In this document: positions 55,155 to 64,000 of the stretch, in pieces
Position numbering within the stretch: position 1 is the stretch's first letter
Layout of the letters: each line of letters starts with the position of its first letter
Assembly: GCA_030269625.1 (NCBI GenBank)
Contig: JAJDFZ010000002.1
Span: forward strand, 1-64,000
Source of the DNA: Oxalobacter sp. OttesenSCG-928-P03
GTDB lineage: Bacteria; Pseudomonadota; Gammaproteobacteria; Burkholderiales; Burkholderiaceae_D
Length of the DNA stretch: 64,000 nucleotides
Direction: 5' to 3'
Notes under the pieces: generated by a model
What the model was told of the DNA's origin: nothing
What the model saw: only the letters and a program-made list of their open reading frames with translations
Database searches by the model: none
Position numbers and translations under genes: made by a program

Positions 55155-56926
55155 AGCGCATGATGAAATTTCCGGGAAATTCGCGTGTTGCGGCGGCAAA
55201 GGGGGTTTCGTTTTCCGATACACCCGAGCTGAAGGTCACCCTGTCAAAATGGCGCTCCCATATTGTCCTTTTTTTCCTTTTCTTCATTTTCCTGTGCCTG
55301 ATCGCACGGGCGCTCTGGCTGCAGGTGCTTTCAACGGAATTTTTGCAGAAACAGGGTGAGTCACGTTATGCGCGCACGCTGGAATTGCCCGCTACCCGGG
55401 GGAAAATCACGGATCGGGATGGAACGGTACTGGCTTCCAGCATTCCTGTCAGGGCGATATGGGCCATTCCCGATGATGTATTGTCACAGCCCAAAGAAAA
55501 GCTGGCTGAACTGGCCAGGCTTTTGGGCATGAGCGAAAAGAATCTGCGTGCGCGGCTGGATTCGGACCGTGCCTTTGTCTATCTCAAGCGGCAGGTGGAA
55601 ATGGATGTGGCCGATGCCGTTCTCAAGCTGGGTATCAAGGGAATCCAGACAAGGAAGGAATACAAACGCTACTACCCGGAAGGCGAGGTCATGTCCCATA
55701 TCGTCGGGTTTACGAACGTAGAGGATATCGGCCAGGAAGGGATGGAGCTGGCATCACAGAAGGTGCTTTCCGGCGTGACAGGAAGCCGCAGGGTGATCAA
55801 GGACCGCCTCGGCAATATCGTGGAAGACCTGCGGGCAGTGAAGGAGCCCAGAGATGGGCGTGATCTCGTTTTGTCCATAGACAGCAGTATTCAGTATATC
55901 GCTTACAAGCAGCTCAAGGAGGCGGTGGATCTGCACAAGGCCAAGGCCGGTGCGGTGGTTGTGCTGGATATCCAGACAGGCGAAGTGCTGGCAATGGCTA
56001 ATCTGCCCAGCTATAACCCCAATGACCGCAGCCAGCTCAAGGGGCGGCGGTTGCGTAATCGCGCACTGACGGATACGTATGAGCCGGGTTCTACCTTAAA
56101 GCCGTTCACGGTTGCCCTGGCGCTGGAAAAGGGCAGTGTGACACCGCAGACCAAAATTCAGACAGCCCCCGGGAAAATGGTGATTGGCGATGCCACGATT
56201 GGTGACGCTCATCCGCATGGCGTGCTTTCTGTTGCGCAGGTGATTGAAAAATCCTCGAATGTGGGGACTGCGAAGCTGGCGCTGGAGATGAAGCCGAAGG
56301 AAATGTGGGAAATGTTTACGTCGCTGGGATTCGGGCAGCAGCCGGAATTCGGTTTCCCGGGCACAACAGCCGGGCGCGTCAGGCCATACAAGTCGTGGCG
56401 GCCGGTTGAGCAGGCAACCATGAGTTATGGACACGGCATTTCGGTTTCCCTGATGCAGATTGCGCGTTCGTACATGATTTTTGCCCGAAATGGCGATATG
56501 GTCCCGCTTTCTCTGGCGCGGCTCGATGAGGTGCCCGTGGGACAGCAGATTGTTTCCGAGAAAACGGCGCGTGCGGTGCGAAGCATGCTGGAAATGGCGG
56601 CGGGCCCGAATGGAACCGCGCCCAGGGCGCAGGTTCCGGGGTATCGTGTTGCCGGAAAAACCGGAACCACGCACAAGATCGAAGGCGGCAAGTATGTCAA
56701 CAAGTATGTGGCGTCTTTTGTCGGTTTTGCACCCGTATCCAGCCCGCGGATTATCGTGGCCGTGATGATTGATGAGCCTTCCAGCGGGCAGCATTTTGGC
56801 GGGGTGGTGGCGGCACCGGTTTTTTCGAAAATTGTGGCCAATACGCTGCGAACCATGAATATCACGCCGGATTCTTCCATCACGAATATTGTCATCCCGC
56901 AGGATGGGCCGAGGGAGAGCGTATGA
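55151..56926 (+). CDS. ftsI: Peptidoglycan D,D-transpeptidase FtsI (PBP3)
   Basis: 591 residues. A membrane anchor (about 38-56), the dimerisation/pedestal part with 'RGKITDRDGTVLASS' and a class B transpeptidase domain: SxxK with Ser314 in 'EPGSTLKPFTVA', SxN in 'EKSSNVGTAKL' and KTG in 'VAGKTGTTHK'. It crosslinks septal peptidoglycan and is the target of some beta-lactams. Its stop overlaps murE by four bases. Confidence 0.95.
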   Translation: MKRMMKFPGNSRVAAAKGVSFSDTPELKVTLSKWRSHIVLFFLFFIFLCLIARALWLQVLSTEFLQKQGESRYARTLELPATRGKITDRDGTVLASSIPVRAIWAIPDDVLSQPKEKLAELARLLGMSEKNLRARLDSDRAFVYLKRQVEMDVADAVLKLGIKGIQTRKEYKRYYPEGEVMSHIVGFTNVEDIGQEGMELASQKVLSGVTGSRRVIKDRLGNIVEDLRAVKEPRDGRDLVLSIDSSIQYIAYKQLKEAVDLHKAKAGAVVVLDIQTGEVLAMANLPSYNPNDRSQLKGRRLRNRALTDTYEPGSTLKPFTVALALEKGSVTPQTKIQTAPGKMVIGDATIGDAHPHGVLSVAQVIEKSSNVGTAKLALEMKPKEMWEMFTSLGFGQQPEFGFPGTTAGRVRPYKSWRPVEQATMSYGHGISVSLMQIARSYMIFARNGDMVPLSLARLDEVPVGQQIVSEKTARAVRSMLEMAAGPNGTAPRAQVPGYRVAGKTGTTHKIEGGKYVNKYVASFVGFAPVSSPRIIVAVMIDEPSSGQHFGGVVAAPVFSKIVANTLRTMNITPDSSITNIVIPQDGPRESV

Positions 56927-58443
56927 TGACGCATATTTCCCAGGCAAAGACGGTTTCAGCATGGCTTGGCAGGACCTGCCCGGCGGGAGATCTCTTTTCG
57001 GATTCGCGCGAGATCGGCGGAGCAGCAAAAGAGGCCGTTTTCTTCGCTTACCAGGGGGATTCGGCAGATGGGCGCAGTTACATTTCCCATGCCCTGCAAA
57101 ATGGCGCAAAAGCGGTGGTTTATGAAGAGACCGGTTTCAAGTGGAAGTCCGAGTGGAAGGTTCCACACCTGGCGGTCAAAAATCTCAGGGCGCTGGCAGG
57201 CCCGGTTGCCGATGCCTATTATGGTCATCCGTCCTCAGGCATGTTTGTGGCCGCTGTATCGGGGACCAATGGCAAGACTTCCTGTTCGCAGTGGATTGGC
57301 AGTGCCTTGTCAAGGCTGGGACAGAAAACAGCCGTGATCGGTACGCTGGGGGTCATTGTTTTTGAAAAAGGTGAAGCTGGCGCAGCGGATATGACCGGGT
57401 ATACCACACCGGACCAGGTTCAGTTGCAGAGAAAACTGGCGATGCTGCGCCAGGCCGGTGTCTCTTGCGTTGCTATTGAGGCGTCTTCCATCGGTATCGA
57501 AGAGGAACGGCTTAACGGGCTGGATATTGATGTCGTGCTTTATACCAATTTCACGCGCGATCACCTGGATTATCACAAGGACATGGCGGCGTATGAAGCG
57601 GCCAAGCGCAAGCTGTTTGACTGGCCGGGCCTCAAGGCCGCAGTCATGAATCTGGATGATGCCAAAGGCCGTGAATGGGCAGGGGAACTGAATGGAAAGC
57701 TCCGGCTTGCCGGTTATACGATCGACGCGGAAAAGGTGGAAGGCATGCCGGTATTGCGCGCATCGCAAATCCAGGCGCGCATGAGTGGAACGGCTTTCCA
57801 GCTTGAATCGCCTTACGGCCAGGCTCGCATCCAGACCCGTCTGGTCGGCAATTTCAATGTCAGCAATGTCCTGGGTGTTTTGGGTGTGCTGCTTGAATAC
57901 GGCGTGGAATGGAAGGCCGCGGTATCCGTGATACCGGAACTGCTTCCGCCGCCAGGGCGCATGCAGCCGCTTGGCGGAAAGGATGCCCCGCTGATTGTCA
58001 TTGATTATGCGCATACGCCTGATGCCCTTGAAAAGGGGCTGGAAGCCTTGCGTATCGTGGCCAGCGACAGGAAGGGAGAGCTGTGGTGTGTGTTCGGCTG
58101 CGGCGGTGATCGTGACAGAGGCAAGCGAAAGGATATGGGGCGTGTCGCCGAGATGGCAGACCATGTCATTGTGACCAGTGACAATCCGCGCAGTGAGGAT
58201 CCGCAGCAGATTATCCGGGATATTCTGTCCGGCATGCATGCCCCGGCGGTGACGATTGAAGATCGGGCATCCGCCATCCTGCAGGCGGTGAAGCAGGCTT
58301 CGGCCAATGACGTGATTTTCCTGGCAGGGAAAGGCCATGAAACCTACCAGGAGGTAAAGGGAGCCAGGCATCCGTTTGTGGATGCTGATCACGCCGCTCT
58401 GGCGCTGGCAACCTTTGAGGCCTTGAAAAAGGGGGCTGTATGA
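56923..58443 (+). CDS. murE: UDP-MurNAc-L-Ala-D-Glu:meso-diaminopimelate ligase
   Basis: 506 residues. It adds the third stem-peptide residue. 'FVAAVSGTNGKTSCSQWIG' is the ATP loop, 'IEASSIGIEEERLNGLDIDVVLYTNFTRDHLDYH' the Mg-binding part and 'TSDNPRSEDP' the DNPR motif tied to meso-diaminopimelate rather than lysine. 'GCGGDRDRGKR' follows the family. It overlaps ftsI and murF by four bases each. Confidence 0.95.
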   Translation: MMTHISQAKTVSAWLGRTCPAGDLFSDSREIGGAAKEAVFFAYQGDSADGRSYISHALQNGAKAVVYEETGFKWKSEWKVPHLAVKNLRALAGPVADAYYGHPSSGMFVAAVSGTNGKTSCSQWIGSALSRLGQKTAVIGTLGVIVFEKGEAGAADMTGYTTPDQVQLQRKLAMLRQAGVSCVAIEASSIGIEEERLNGLDIDVVLYTNFTRDHLDYHKDMAAYEAAKRKLFDWPGLKAAVMNLDDAKGREWAGELNGKLRLAGYTIDAEKVEGMPVLRASQIQARMSGTAFQLESPYGQARIQTRLVGNFNVSNVLGVLGVLLEYGVEWKAAVSVIPELLPPPGRMQPLGGKDAPLIVIDYAHTPDALEKGLEALRIVASDRKGELWCVFGCGGDRDRGKRKDMGRVAEMADHVIVTSDNPRSEDPQQIIRDILSGMHAPAVTIEDRASAILQAVKQASANDVIFLAGKGHETYQEVKGARHPFVDADHAALALATFEALKKGAV

Positions 58444-59795
58444 AAACGCGCCTCAGCGAAATCCGGACGTGGGTGCCCGGCAGCAGCGTTAAGGGGGATG
58501 CCTCCTTTGAGGGCGTTTCAACGGACAGCCGTACGGTTGGTCATGGCAATCTTTTTGTGGCGCTTCGCGGAGAGCATTTCGATGCGCATGATTTCTTGCC
58601 TGACATTGCGGCCAAAGGAGTGGCGGCCGTTGTGGCAGAACGTTTGCCCGATGATTTTGCCTTGCCGTCCCTGCTGGTCAGCGACAGTCGCGTGGCCTTG
58701 GGAGAGATGGCAAAAAACTGGCGGAACCGGTTTTCCCTGCCCGTCATTGGCGTGACAGGCAGTAACGGCAAGACCACGGTCAAGGAAATGATTGCGGCGA
58801 TCCTGCATGCGGCTTATGGCGATGGCCATTTCCTGGCAACAGCCGGGAACCTGAATAATGAAATCGGTGTGCCGCAGACGCTTTTCCGTCTGGATGACAC
58901 GCATCGGGCCGCCGTGATTGAGCTTGGCATGAATCATCCGGGAGAGATTGCCTGGCTTGCTGCCGTGGCGCAACCGACGGTTGGGCTGGTGAATAATGCG
59001 CAGCGCGAGCATCAGGAATTCATGATCAATGTTGAGGCGGTGGCCAAAGAAAATGGCAGTGTGATTCGCGCACTACCCGCCGACGGGGTGGCGGTTTTCC
59101 CGGCTGAAGATGCGTTTGCCGGATTGTGGGATGAATATGCCCGGGAAGAGGGAGCGCGTCAGATTGTGACTTTCGGGTTCTCAAAAGAAGCCGTTGTTCG
59201 TGGACAGTATGATCCCGCCTCCGGCCGGCTGGAAATTCGCATGGCCGGAGAGCCTGTTTCCGTGCAACTGGCGGTTATCGGACAGCACAATGCCCACAAT
59301 GCGCTGGCGGCCGCCGCCTGCTGTTATGCCATTGGCGTTGAAGATGCGGTGATTGTGCAGGGGCTGGAATCATTTCAGCCGGTCAATGGCCGCCTCCAGA
59401 AAAAAACCGCTCGCAATGGTGCCGGACTGATCGACGACACCTATAATGCGAACCCGGATTCGGTTCTGGCGGCTATTGATGTACTCGCCACAATGGATGC
59501 TCCTCGCGTACTGGTTTTGGGAGACATGGGAGAGGTTGGCAGTGAGGGTGCGCGCTTTCACGAGGAAGTCGGCGCATATGCCCGGGAAAAAGGGATTGAG
59601 CATTTTTACGTGCTGGGTGAACTGGCACGATATGCCGCCGGGGCCTATGGCGACAAAGCCAGGCATTTCGGGGACATAGGGCAATTGATGGCGGGTCTGC
59701 GGGAAGTCGTATCACCCGCGGCCACGGTACTGGTCAAAGGATCGCGCTTCATGAAGATGGAGCGGGTTGTGAATGATTTGATAGAGAAAGAATAG
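58440..59795 (+). CDS. murF: UDP-MurNAc-tripeptide:D-Ala-D-Ala ligase
   Basis: 451 residues. It attaches D-Ala-D-Ala to finish the stem peptide. '[21 protein letters not shown]' is the ATP loop, '[13 protein letters not shown]' and '[17 protein letters not shown]' bind substrate and metal, and '[18 protein letters not shown]' is a MurF signature. It overlaps murE by four bases and is followed by mraY after 8 bases. Confidence 0.95.
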   Translation: MKTRLSEIRTWVPGSSVKGDASFEGVSTDSRTVGHGNLFVALRGEHFDAHDFLPDIAAKGVAAVVAERLPDDFALPSLLVSDSRVALGEMAKNWRNRFSLPVIGVTGSNGKTTVKEMIAAILHAAYGDGHFLATAGNLNNEIGVPQTLFRLDDTHRAAVIELGMNHPGEIAWLAAVAQPTVGLVNNAQREHQEFMINVEAVAKENGSVIRALPADGVAVFPAEDAFAGLWDEYAREEGARQIVTFGFSKEAVVRGQYDPASGRLEIRMAGEPVSVQLAVIGQHNAHNALAAAACCYAIGVEDAVIVQGLESFQPVNGRLQKKTARNGAGLIDDTYNANPDSVLAAIDVLATMDAPRVLVLGDMGEVGSEGARFHEEVGAYAREKGIEHFYVLGELARYAAGAYGDKARHFGDIGQLMAGLREVVSPAATVLVKGSRFMKMERVVNDLIEKE

Positions 59796-59803
59796 GAAAA
59801 CGG

Positions 59804-60973
59804 ATGCTGCATTGGCTGGCACAACAATTTCAGCAGGACATTGGCTGGTTGAGAATTTTCGGATACATCACTTTCCGTGCGGTGTTTGCTTCGCTTACGG
59901 CACTGACGATAGGGCTGATTGCCGGACCGTCGGTTATCCGTTTGCTGACACGCCTGAAGGTCGGGCAGGCCGTTCGCCAGGATGGACCGCAGACACACCT
60001 GGCCAAATCCGGAACACCGACCATGGGTGGATTGCTGATTCTGATTGGTATCGGCATCTCAACGCTTCTGTGGTGTGATCTTTCCAACCGTTTTATCTGG
60101 GCGGTACTGATTGTGACACTGGGATATGGCGCTATTGGATGGGTCGATGATTACCGCAAGGTTGTACACAAGAACCCGAAGGGTATGTCGTCAAAAGAAA
60201 AGTATTTCTGGCAGTCCCTGATCGGTATTTTGGCGGCGGTTTATCTGGCTTTTTCCGTTTCCGGACGAAGCAACATGGAGGTCTGGAGTCTGTTTGTGGA
60301 ATGGATTCGCTCGGGGCTGGATGCGGATCTGCCAGCCAAGGCCGACCTGATTGTGCCGTTTTTCAAGACAGTCAGCTATCCGCTGGGCGTGTGGGGATTT
60401 ATTGCGCTGACCTATTTTGTCATTGTCGGTACCAGCAATGCCGTTAACCTGACAGACGGGCTTGACGGGCTGGCTATCATGCCGACGATCATGGTGGGAA
60501 CCGCGCTGGGCATCTTTGCCTATCTGACAGGTAATTTTACCTATGCGCATTACCTGTTTATTCCATTCATTCCCGGTGCGGGAGAGTTGCTGATTTTCTG
60601 CGGGGCCATGGCAGGTGCCGGGCTGGCTTTCCTTTGGTTCAATGCTTATCCGGCCCAGATGTTCATGGGCGATGTCGGCGCGCTGGCACTGGGTGGCGCA
60701 CTGGGTACGATCGCCGTTATCGTCCGCCAGGAAATCGTGCTTTGCATCATGGGCGGAATTTTCGTGGCGGAAACGATTTCGGTCATGATGCAGGTGATGT
60801 TTTTCAAATACACAAAGAAAAAATACGGGGTGGGCCGGCGCATTTTCCTGATGGCGCCGCTTCACCATCATTTTGAACAAAAGGGCTGGAAAGAGACGCA
60901 GGTAGTTGTCCGTTTCTGGATCATTACGATGATGCTGGTCCTGCTGGGGCTGTCAACACTGAAATTGCGCTGA
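59804..60973 (+). CDS. mraY: Phospho-MurNAc-pentapeptide transferase
   Basis: 389 residues, about ten membrane helices. It moves phospho-MurNAc-pentapeptide to undecaprenyl phosphate, giving lipid I. '[20 protein letters not shown]', '[22 protein letters not shown]' with the Asp pair, '[16 protein letters not shown]', '[15 protein letters not shown]' and '[24 protein letters not shown]' are all diagnostic. Confidence 0.97.
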   Translation: MLHWLAQQFQQDIGWLRIFGYITFRAVFASLTALTIGLIAGPSVIRLLTRLKVGQAVRQDGPQTHLAKSGTPTMGGLLILIGIGISTLLWCDLSNRFIWAVLIVTLGYGAIGWVDDYRKVVHKNPKGMSSKEKYFWQSLIGILAAVYLAFSVSGRSNMEVWSLFVEWIRSGLDADLPAKADLIVPFFKTVSYPLGVWGFIALTYFVIVGTSNAVNLTDGLDGLAIMPTIMVGTALGIFAYLTGNFTYAHYLFIPFIPGAGELLIFCGAMAGAGLAFLWFNAYPAQMFMGDVGALALGGALGTIAVIVRQEIVLCIMGGIFVAETISVMMQVMFFKYTKKKYGVGRRIFLMAPLHHHFEQKGWKETQVVVRFWIITMMLVLLGLSTLKLR

Positions 60974-60976
60974 TAT

Positions 60977-62473
60977 ATGGATTACGCAGGCAAAAAGGTA
61001 CTGGTACTGGGACTCGGGGAATCGGGTCTGGCAATGGCGCGCTGGCTGGCGCGCTGCGGTGCTTCTGTGCGTGTTGCCGATACACGTGAACAGCCTGAAA
61101 GACTGCCGCTTTTGCAAAGTGAAGTGCCTTCGGCCCGCTTCCAGAGCGGCCCTTTTTCGGAAGACCTTCTGGAAGCGGTGGACATGATTGCTGTCAGCCC
61201 CGGGCTGACGCCCGAAGAGGACCTGGCTGAGATCCTGCCGCTGGCGAATGCCCGGCATATCCCGATAGTGAGCGAGATTGAACTCTTTGCCCATGCGCTT
61301 TTGTCCCTGCAGGAAAAAACCGGCTACCGGCCCAAAGTGGTTGCCATCACCGGTACCAACGGCAAAACAACGGTAACGAGCCTGACCGCCAGGATGTGCG
61401 CCAGAGCCGGAAAGAAAGTGACGGTAGCAGGCAACATCAGTCCCTCTGTCCTGGATGTGCTGCGTGAGGCGCTGGATGCGCAAAGCCTGCCTGAAATCTG
61501 GGTGCTCGAATTGTCGAGCTTCCAGTTGTGGAGTACAGACAGCCTGAATGCGGATGTAGCGGCGGTACTGAATGTGACGCAGGATCATCTTGACTGGCAC
61601 AAGAGCATGGCTGCCTATGCTGATGCCAAGGCCCGCATATTCGGCCCGGCAACCATTCAGGTCCTGAACCGGGATGATCCGGCGGTGATGGGGATGGCAT
61701 CTGAAAACCGGCGTGTGGTGACATTCGGGCTGGATGCGCCGCTGCGGGCGGATGATTTCGGCATCCATGACAACCGGGGAATGGCATGGCTTTGTGTCAT
61801 GAAAACCCATGAATCCGATATGCCTGCGGCACAGAAAAATACCTCGCTGCCGCTGGAAGTGGTGATGCAGGACCTGATGCCTGCGGCGGCATTACAGATT
61901 CGCGGGCGTCACAATGCAAGCAATGCTCTGGCCGCACTGGCATTATGCCGGGCAATCGGCTTGCCTCTGGCATCGCTTTTGCATGCGCTCAAGGAGTACC
62001 GCGGGGAGCCGCATCGTGTTGAACTGGTCATGACGGTGTCCGGAGTGAGCTATATCGATGACAGCAAGGGAACCAATGTTGGCGCAACCGTTGCGGCTGT
62101 TGAAGGGCTGGGTGCGGAAAAAGGCGGCGATGCAAAGCGTCTGCTGCTGATCGCCGGAGGCGACGGCAAGGATCAGGATTTCAGTCCTCTGGTTTTGCCG
62201 GTATCAAGATATGTCCATACCGTCCTCCTGATTGGAAAAGATGCGGCAGTGATTGAGGCGGCACTCAAAGGAAGCGGCGCCGCGATGGTGATGTGTGATT
62301 CGCTGGAAAAAGCCGTGGATGAGGCGGCCGGGCGCGCAAGGGAAGGGGATATCGTTCTGTTGTCTCCGGCCTGTGCCAGCATGGATATGTTCCGGAACTA
62401 TGCCCATCGGGCGGAGGTATTTGTATCGGAAGTCAGGGAAATAGCCCTGTCACGCGGTGAGGTGGTGACATGA
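60977..62473 (+). CDS. murD: UDP-N-acetylmuramoylalanine:D-glutamate ligase
   Basis: 498 residues, at the long end for the family. It adds D-glutamate to UDP-MurNAc-L-Ala. '[21 protein letters not shown]' is the N-terminal Rossmann part, '[21 protein letters not shown]' the ATP loop, '[11 protein letters not shown]' and '[11 protein letters not shown]' the Mg part, and '[20 protein letters not shown]' the C-terminal ligase part. It starts 3 bases after mraY and overlaps ftsW by four. Confidence 0.95.
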   Translation: MDYAGKKVLVLGLGESGLAMARWLARCGASVRVADTREQPERLPLLQSEVPSARFQSGPFSEDLLEAVDMIAVSPGLTPEEDLAEILPLANARHIPIVSEIELFAHALLSLQEKTGYRPKVVAITGTNGKTTVTSLTARMCARAGKKVTVAGNISPSVLDVLREALDAQSLPEIWVLELSSFQLWSTDSLNADVAAVLNVTQDHLDWHKSMAAYADAKARIFGPATIQVLNRDDPAVMGMASENRRVVTFGLDAPLRADDFGIHDNRGMAWLCVMKTHESDMPAAQKNTSLPLEVVMQDLMPAAALQIRGRHNASNALAALALCRAIGLPLASLLHALKEYRGEPHRVELVMTVSGVSYIDDSKGTNVGATVAAVEGLGAEKGGDAKRLLLIAGGDGKDQDFSPLVLPVSRYVHTVLLIGKDAAVIEAALKGSGAAMVMCDSLEKAVDEAAGRAREGDIVLLSPACASMDMFRNYAHRAEVFVSEVREIALSRGEVVT

Positions 62474-63687
62474 ATATGGTGAAAAGACTGTTTGAGGGAT
62501 TTCCCGCCTTCAGCCTGAGGCCGGTGCCTTTCGAGCAGCGTTCGAAGATGATGCGTTTTGACCGGCATCTGCTGGGGGTGGTGCTGGCCTTGATGCTGTT
62601 GGGGCTGGTCATGGTCTATTCCGCATCGATTGCTTTGCCGGATTCTCCCAAGTATGCCAATTACCAGCCAACCCATTTCCTGTTCAGGCAGAGCATTTTC
62701 ATCGCGATGGGGTTGTGTGCGGGTCTGGTTGTCTCACGCATCCCTATGGGCTTCTGGCAGAAATATGCGCCGCATCTTTTTGTCCTGACGCTGGTGCTGC
62801 TGGTTCTGGTGCTGATTCCGGGGATCGGTAAAGGGGTCAATGGCGCACGCCGGTGGCTGCCGTTCAAGATTTTCAATCTGCAGCCATCAGAACTGATGAA
62901 GCTGTTTATCGTGTTATATGCCGCTGATTACACTGTGCGCAAACAGAATGTCATGAAAAAACTGAGCAAAGGTTTTTTGCCGATGGCCAGCGCACTGGGG
63001 CTGATCGGCCTTCTGCTCCTGCTGGAGCCGGACCTGGGGGCGCTGGTGGTGATTGTGGCGATTGCTATGGGTATCCTTTTCCTTGGCGGATTCAACGCCG
63101 TCTGGTTTTTCGGGGTCATCACGACACTGGTGGGAATATTCAGCGCGGTTATCATGCTGTCTCCCTGGCGAAGGGATCGGATTTTCGCCTATCTGGACCC
63201 ATGGGATGGCGCGCATGCACTGGGCAAGGCATACCAGTTGTCGCATTCACTGATTGCTTTCGGACGGGGCGAGCTCTTCGGTGTCGGTCTGGGAGGCAGT
63301 GTGGAAAAACTGCATTATCTGCCGGAGGCGCACACGGACTTTTTGATGGCTGTTATCGGAGAGGAATTCGGATTTGCCGGCGTGATTGTTGTCGTGCTCC
63401 TCTTTTACTGGCTGATCAAGCGGGCGTTTGACATTGGCAGGCAGGCGATCGCCATGGACCGCATTTTTGCCGGGCTGGTTGCGCAGGGCATTGCTGTCTG
63501 GCTTGGTATCCAGACTTTCATCAATATGGGCGTGAACCTGGGACTTCTGCCCACGAAAGGGCTGACTTTGCCCCTGATGAGTTATGGCGGGTCCGGCATT
63601 GTGATCAATTGCATTGCGCTGGCGATTCTTTTCCGGGTGGATTATGAAAACCGCCTGATTATGCGGGGAGGGCGATCCCATGAGTAA
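62470..63687 (+). CDS. ftsW: Lipid II polymerase FtsW
   Basis: 405 residues. SEDS-family glycosyltransferase with about ten membrane helices, acting with FtsI at the septum. '[16 protein letters not shown]', '[33 protein letters not shown]', '[12 protein letters not shown]', '[19 protein letters not shown]' and '[15 protein letters not shown]' are conserved. A cytoplasmic N-tail of about 30 residues precedes the first helix. Its end overlaps murG by eight bases. Confidence 0.95.
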   Translation: MNMVKRLFEGFPAFSLRPVPFEQRSKMMRFDRHLLGVVLALMLLGLVMVYSASIALPDSPKYANYQPTHFLFRQSIFIAMGLCAGLVVSRIPMGFWQKYAPHLFVLTLVLLVLVLIPGIGKGVNGARRWLPFKIFNLQPSELMKLFIVLYAADYTVRKQNVMKKLSKGFLPMASALGLIGLLLLLEPDLGALVVIVAIAMGILFLGGFNAVWFFGVITTLVGIFSAVIMLSPWRRDRIFAYLDPWDGAHALGKAYQLSHSLIAFGRGELFGVGLGGSVEKLHYLPEAHTDFLMAVIGEEFGFAGVIVVVLLFYWLIKRAFDIGRQAIAMDRIFAGLVAQGIAVWLGIQTFINMGVNLGLLPTKGLTLPLMSYGGSGIVINCIALAILFRVDYENRLIMRGGRSHE

Positions 63688-64000
63688 ACAAAAACGCCTC
63701 ATTATCATGGCGGCCGGAACGGGAGGGCATATTTTCCCCGGGCTGGCCATTGCCCGAACCATGCGTGAAAAAGGCTGGGTTGTGACCTGGCTGGGGACGC
63801 GTCATGGTATGGAAACCACGCTGGTGCCGGCACAGGGCATTGAGCTGGACAGCATCGATTTTGCCGGAATGCGCGGCAAGGGCCTGATGCATACCCTGAC
63901 CGGCGGCCTCAAGCTGCTGACGGGGATGGCGTCCTGCCTTAATATCATGCGCCGCAGAAAGCCGGACCTGGTTCTGGGTATGGGAGGGTATGTCACCGTC
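63680..64000 (+). CDS. murG: UDP-GlcNAc:lipid I N-acetylglucosaminyltransferase MurG, N-terminal part (cut by window edge)
   Basis: The frame opens with ATG at 63680, inside the end of ftsW, and runs off the window after 107 codons. '[22 protein letters not shown]' is the GT28 donor-side glycine loop; '[15 protein letters not shown]' and '[14 protein letters not shown]' are the next MurG blocks. It adds GlcNAc to lipid I to make lipid II on the inner face of the membrane. Confidence 0.95.
   Translation, partial: MSKQKRLIIMAAGTGGHIFPGLAIARTMREKGWVVTWLGTRHGMETTLVPAQGIELDSIDFAGMRGKGLMHTLTGGLKLLTGMASCLNIMRRRKPDLVLGMGGYVTV

Noticed and set aside
1..64000. tRNA or rRNA genes, CRISPR arrays, insertion sequences, prophage and integron features
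   Set aside because: I looked for tRNA T-loop motifs, regularly spaced repeats, transposase or integrase proteins and flanking repeats and found none. The apparent gene content is housekeeping.

Overview
The window is about 64 kb of bacterial chromosome, densely packed with housekeeping genes and moderately GC-rich. Several things point to a Gram-negative betaproteobacterium of the order Burkholderiales: outer-membrane and LPS genes (tamB, the separate heptose adenylyltransferase rfaE2, waaA), MurE with the DNPR motif for diaminopimelate, metX-metW, gshA-gshB next to a PTS IIA-HPr-EI trio, and rnpB directly upstream of mraZ. The family Oxalobacteraceae, possibly Oxalobacter, is my best guess, made from protein flavour alone and not from a search. 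I see no phage, insertion sequence, CRISPR array, tRNA or rRNA. The window cuts tamB at its left edge and murG at its right edge.

Layout. 1-9.8 kb: end of tamB, a DUF3108 protein, rfaE2, ttcA, folB, a MidA-type methyltransferase, an unknown lipoprotein, a DUF1840 protein, yifB/comM and ubiK. 9.8-14.8 kb: glutathione synthesis (gshA-gshB), then a PTS phosphorelay (IIA, HPr, EI) with no sugar permease. 14.8-18 kb: metX-metW-ampG behind a leader that reads as a SAM-II riboswitch plus terminator. 18-24.6 kb: a stand-alone trpB, pyrE, moeB, and envC-ctpA with gpmA. 24.7-27.5 kb: yibN-grxC-secB-(SH3 protein)-gpsA, an order also known from E. coli. 27.5-37 kb: glnE, the giant AsmA-like yhdP, a nitrilase-family amidase and tldD. 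37-40 kb: a DAHP synthase with a Phe/Tyr attenuator, yajQ and murB. 40-43.1 kb: a four-gene minus-strand operon, mtnP-class II aldolase-apt-mtnA. 43-50.4 kb: argG, argF, an M48 protease with rsgA, orn, a soluble histidine kinase and waaA. 50.6-52.7 kb: a YbhP-like phosphodiesterase and clsB. 52.7-53.1 kb: rnpB. 53.4-64 kb: the division and cell wall (dcw) cluster mraZ-rsmH-ftsL-ftsI-murE-murF-mraY-murD-ftsW-murG, with a four-fold MraZ operator.

How it fits together. Much of the window serves the envelope: precursor synthesis (murB, murE, murF, mraY, murD, murG), septal synthesis (ftsI, ftsW, ftsL), hydrolase activation (envC), recycling (ampG), outer-membrane traffic (tamB, yhdP) and LPS (rfaE2, waaA). 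The most interesting parts are regulatory and metabolic. Two 5' leaders, a SAM-II aptamer before metX and a peptide attenuator before the DAHP synthase, are legible base by base. The methylthioadenosine operon carries a fuculose-aldolase-like enzyme rather than MtnB. This points to the DHAP shunt, which cleaves the sugar phosphate instead of rebuilding methionine.
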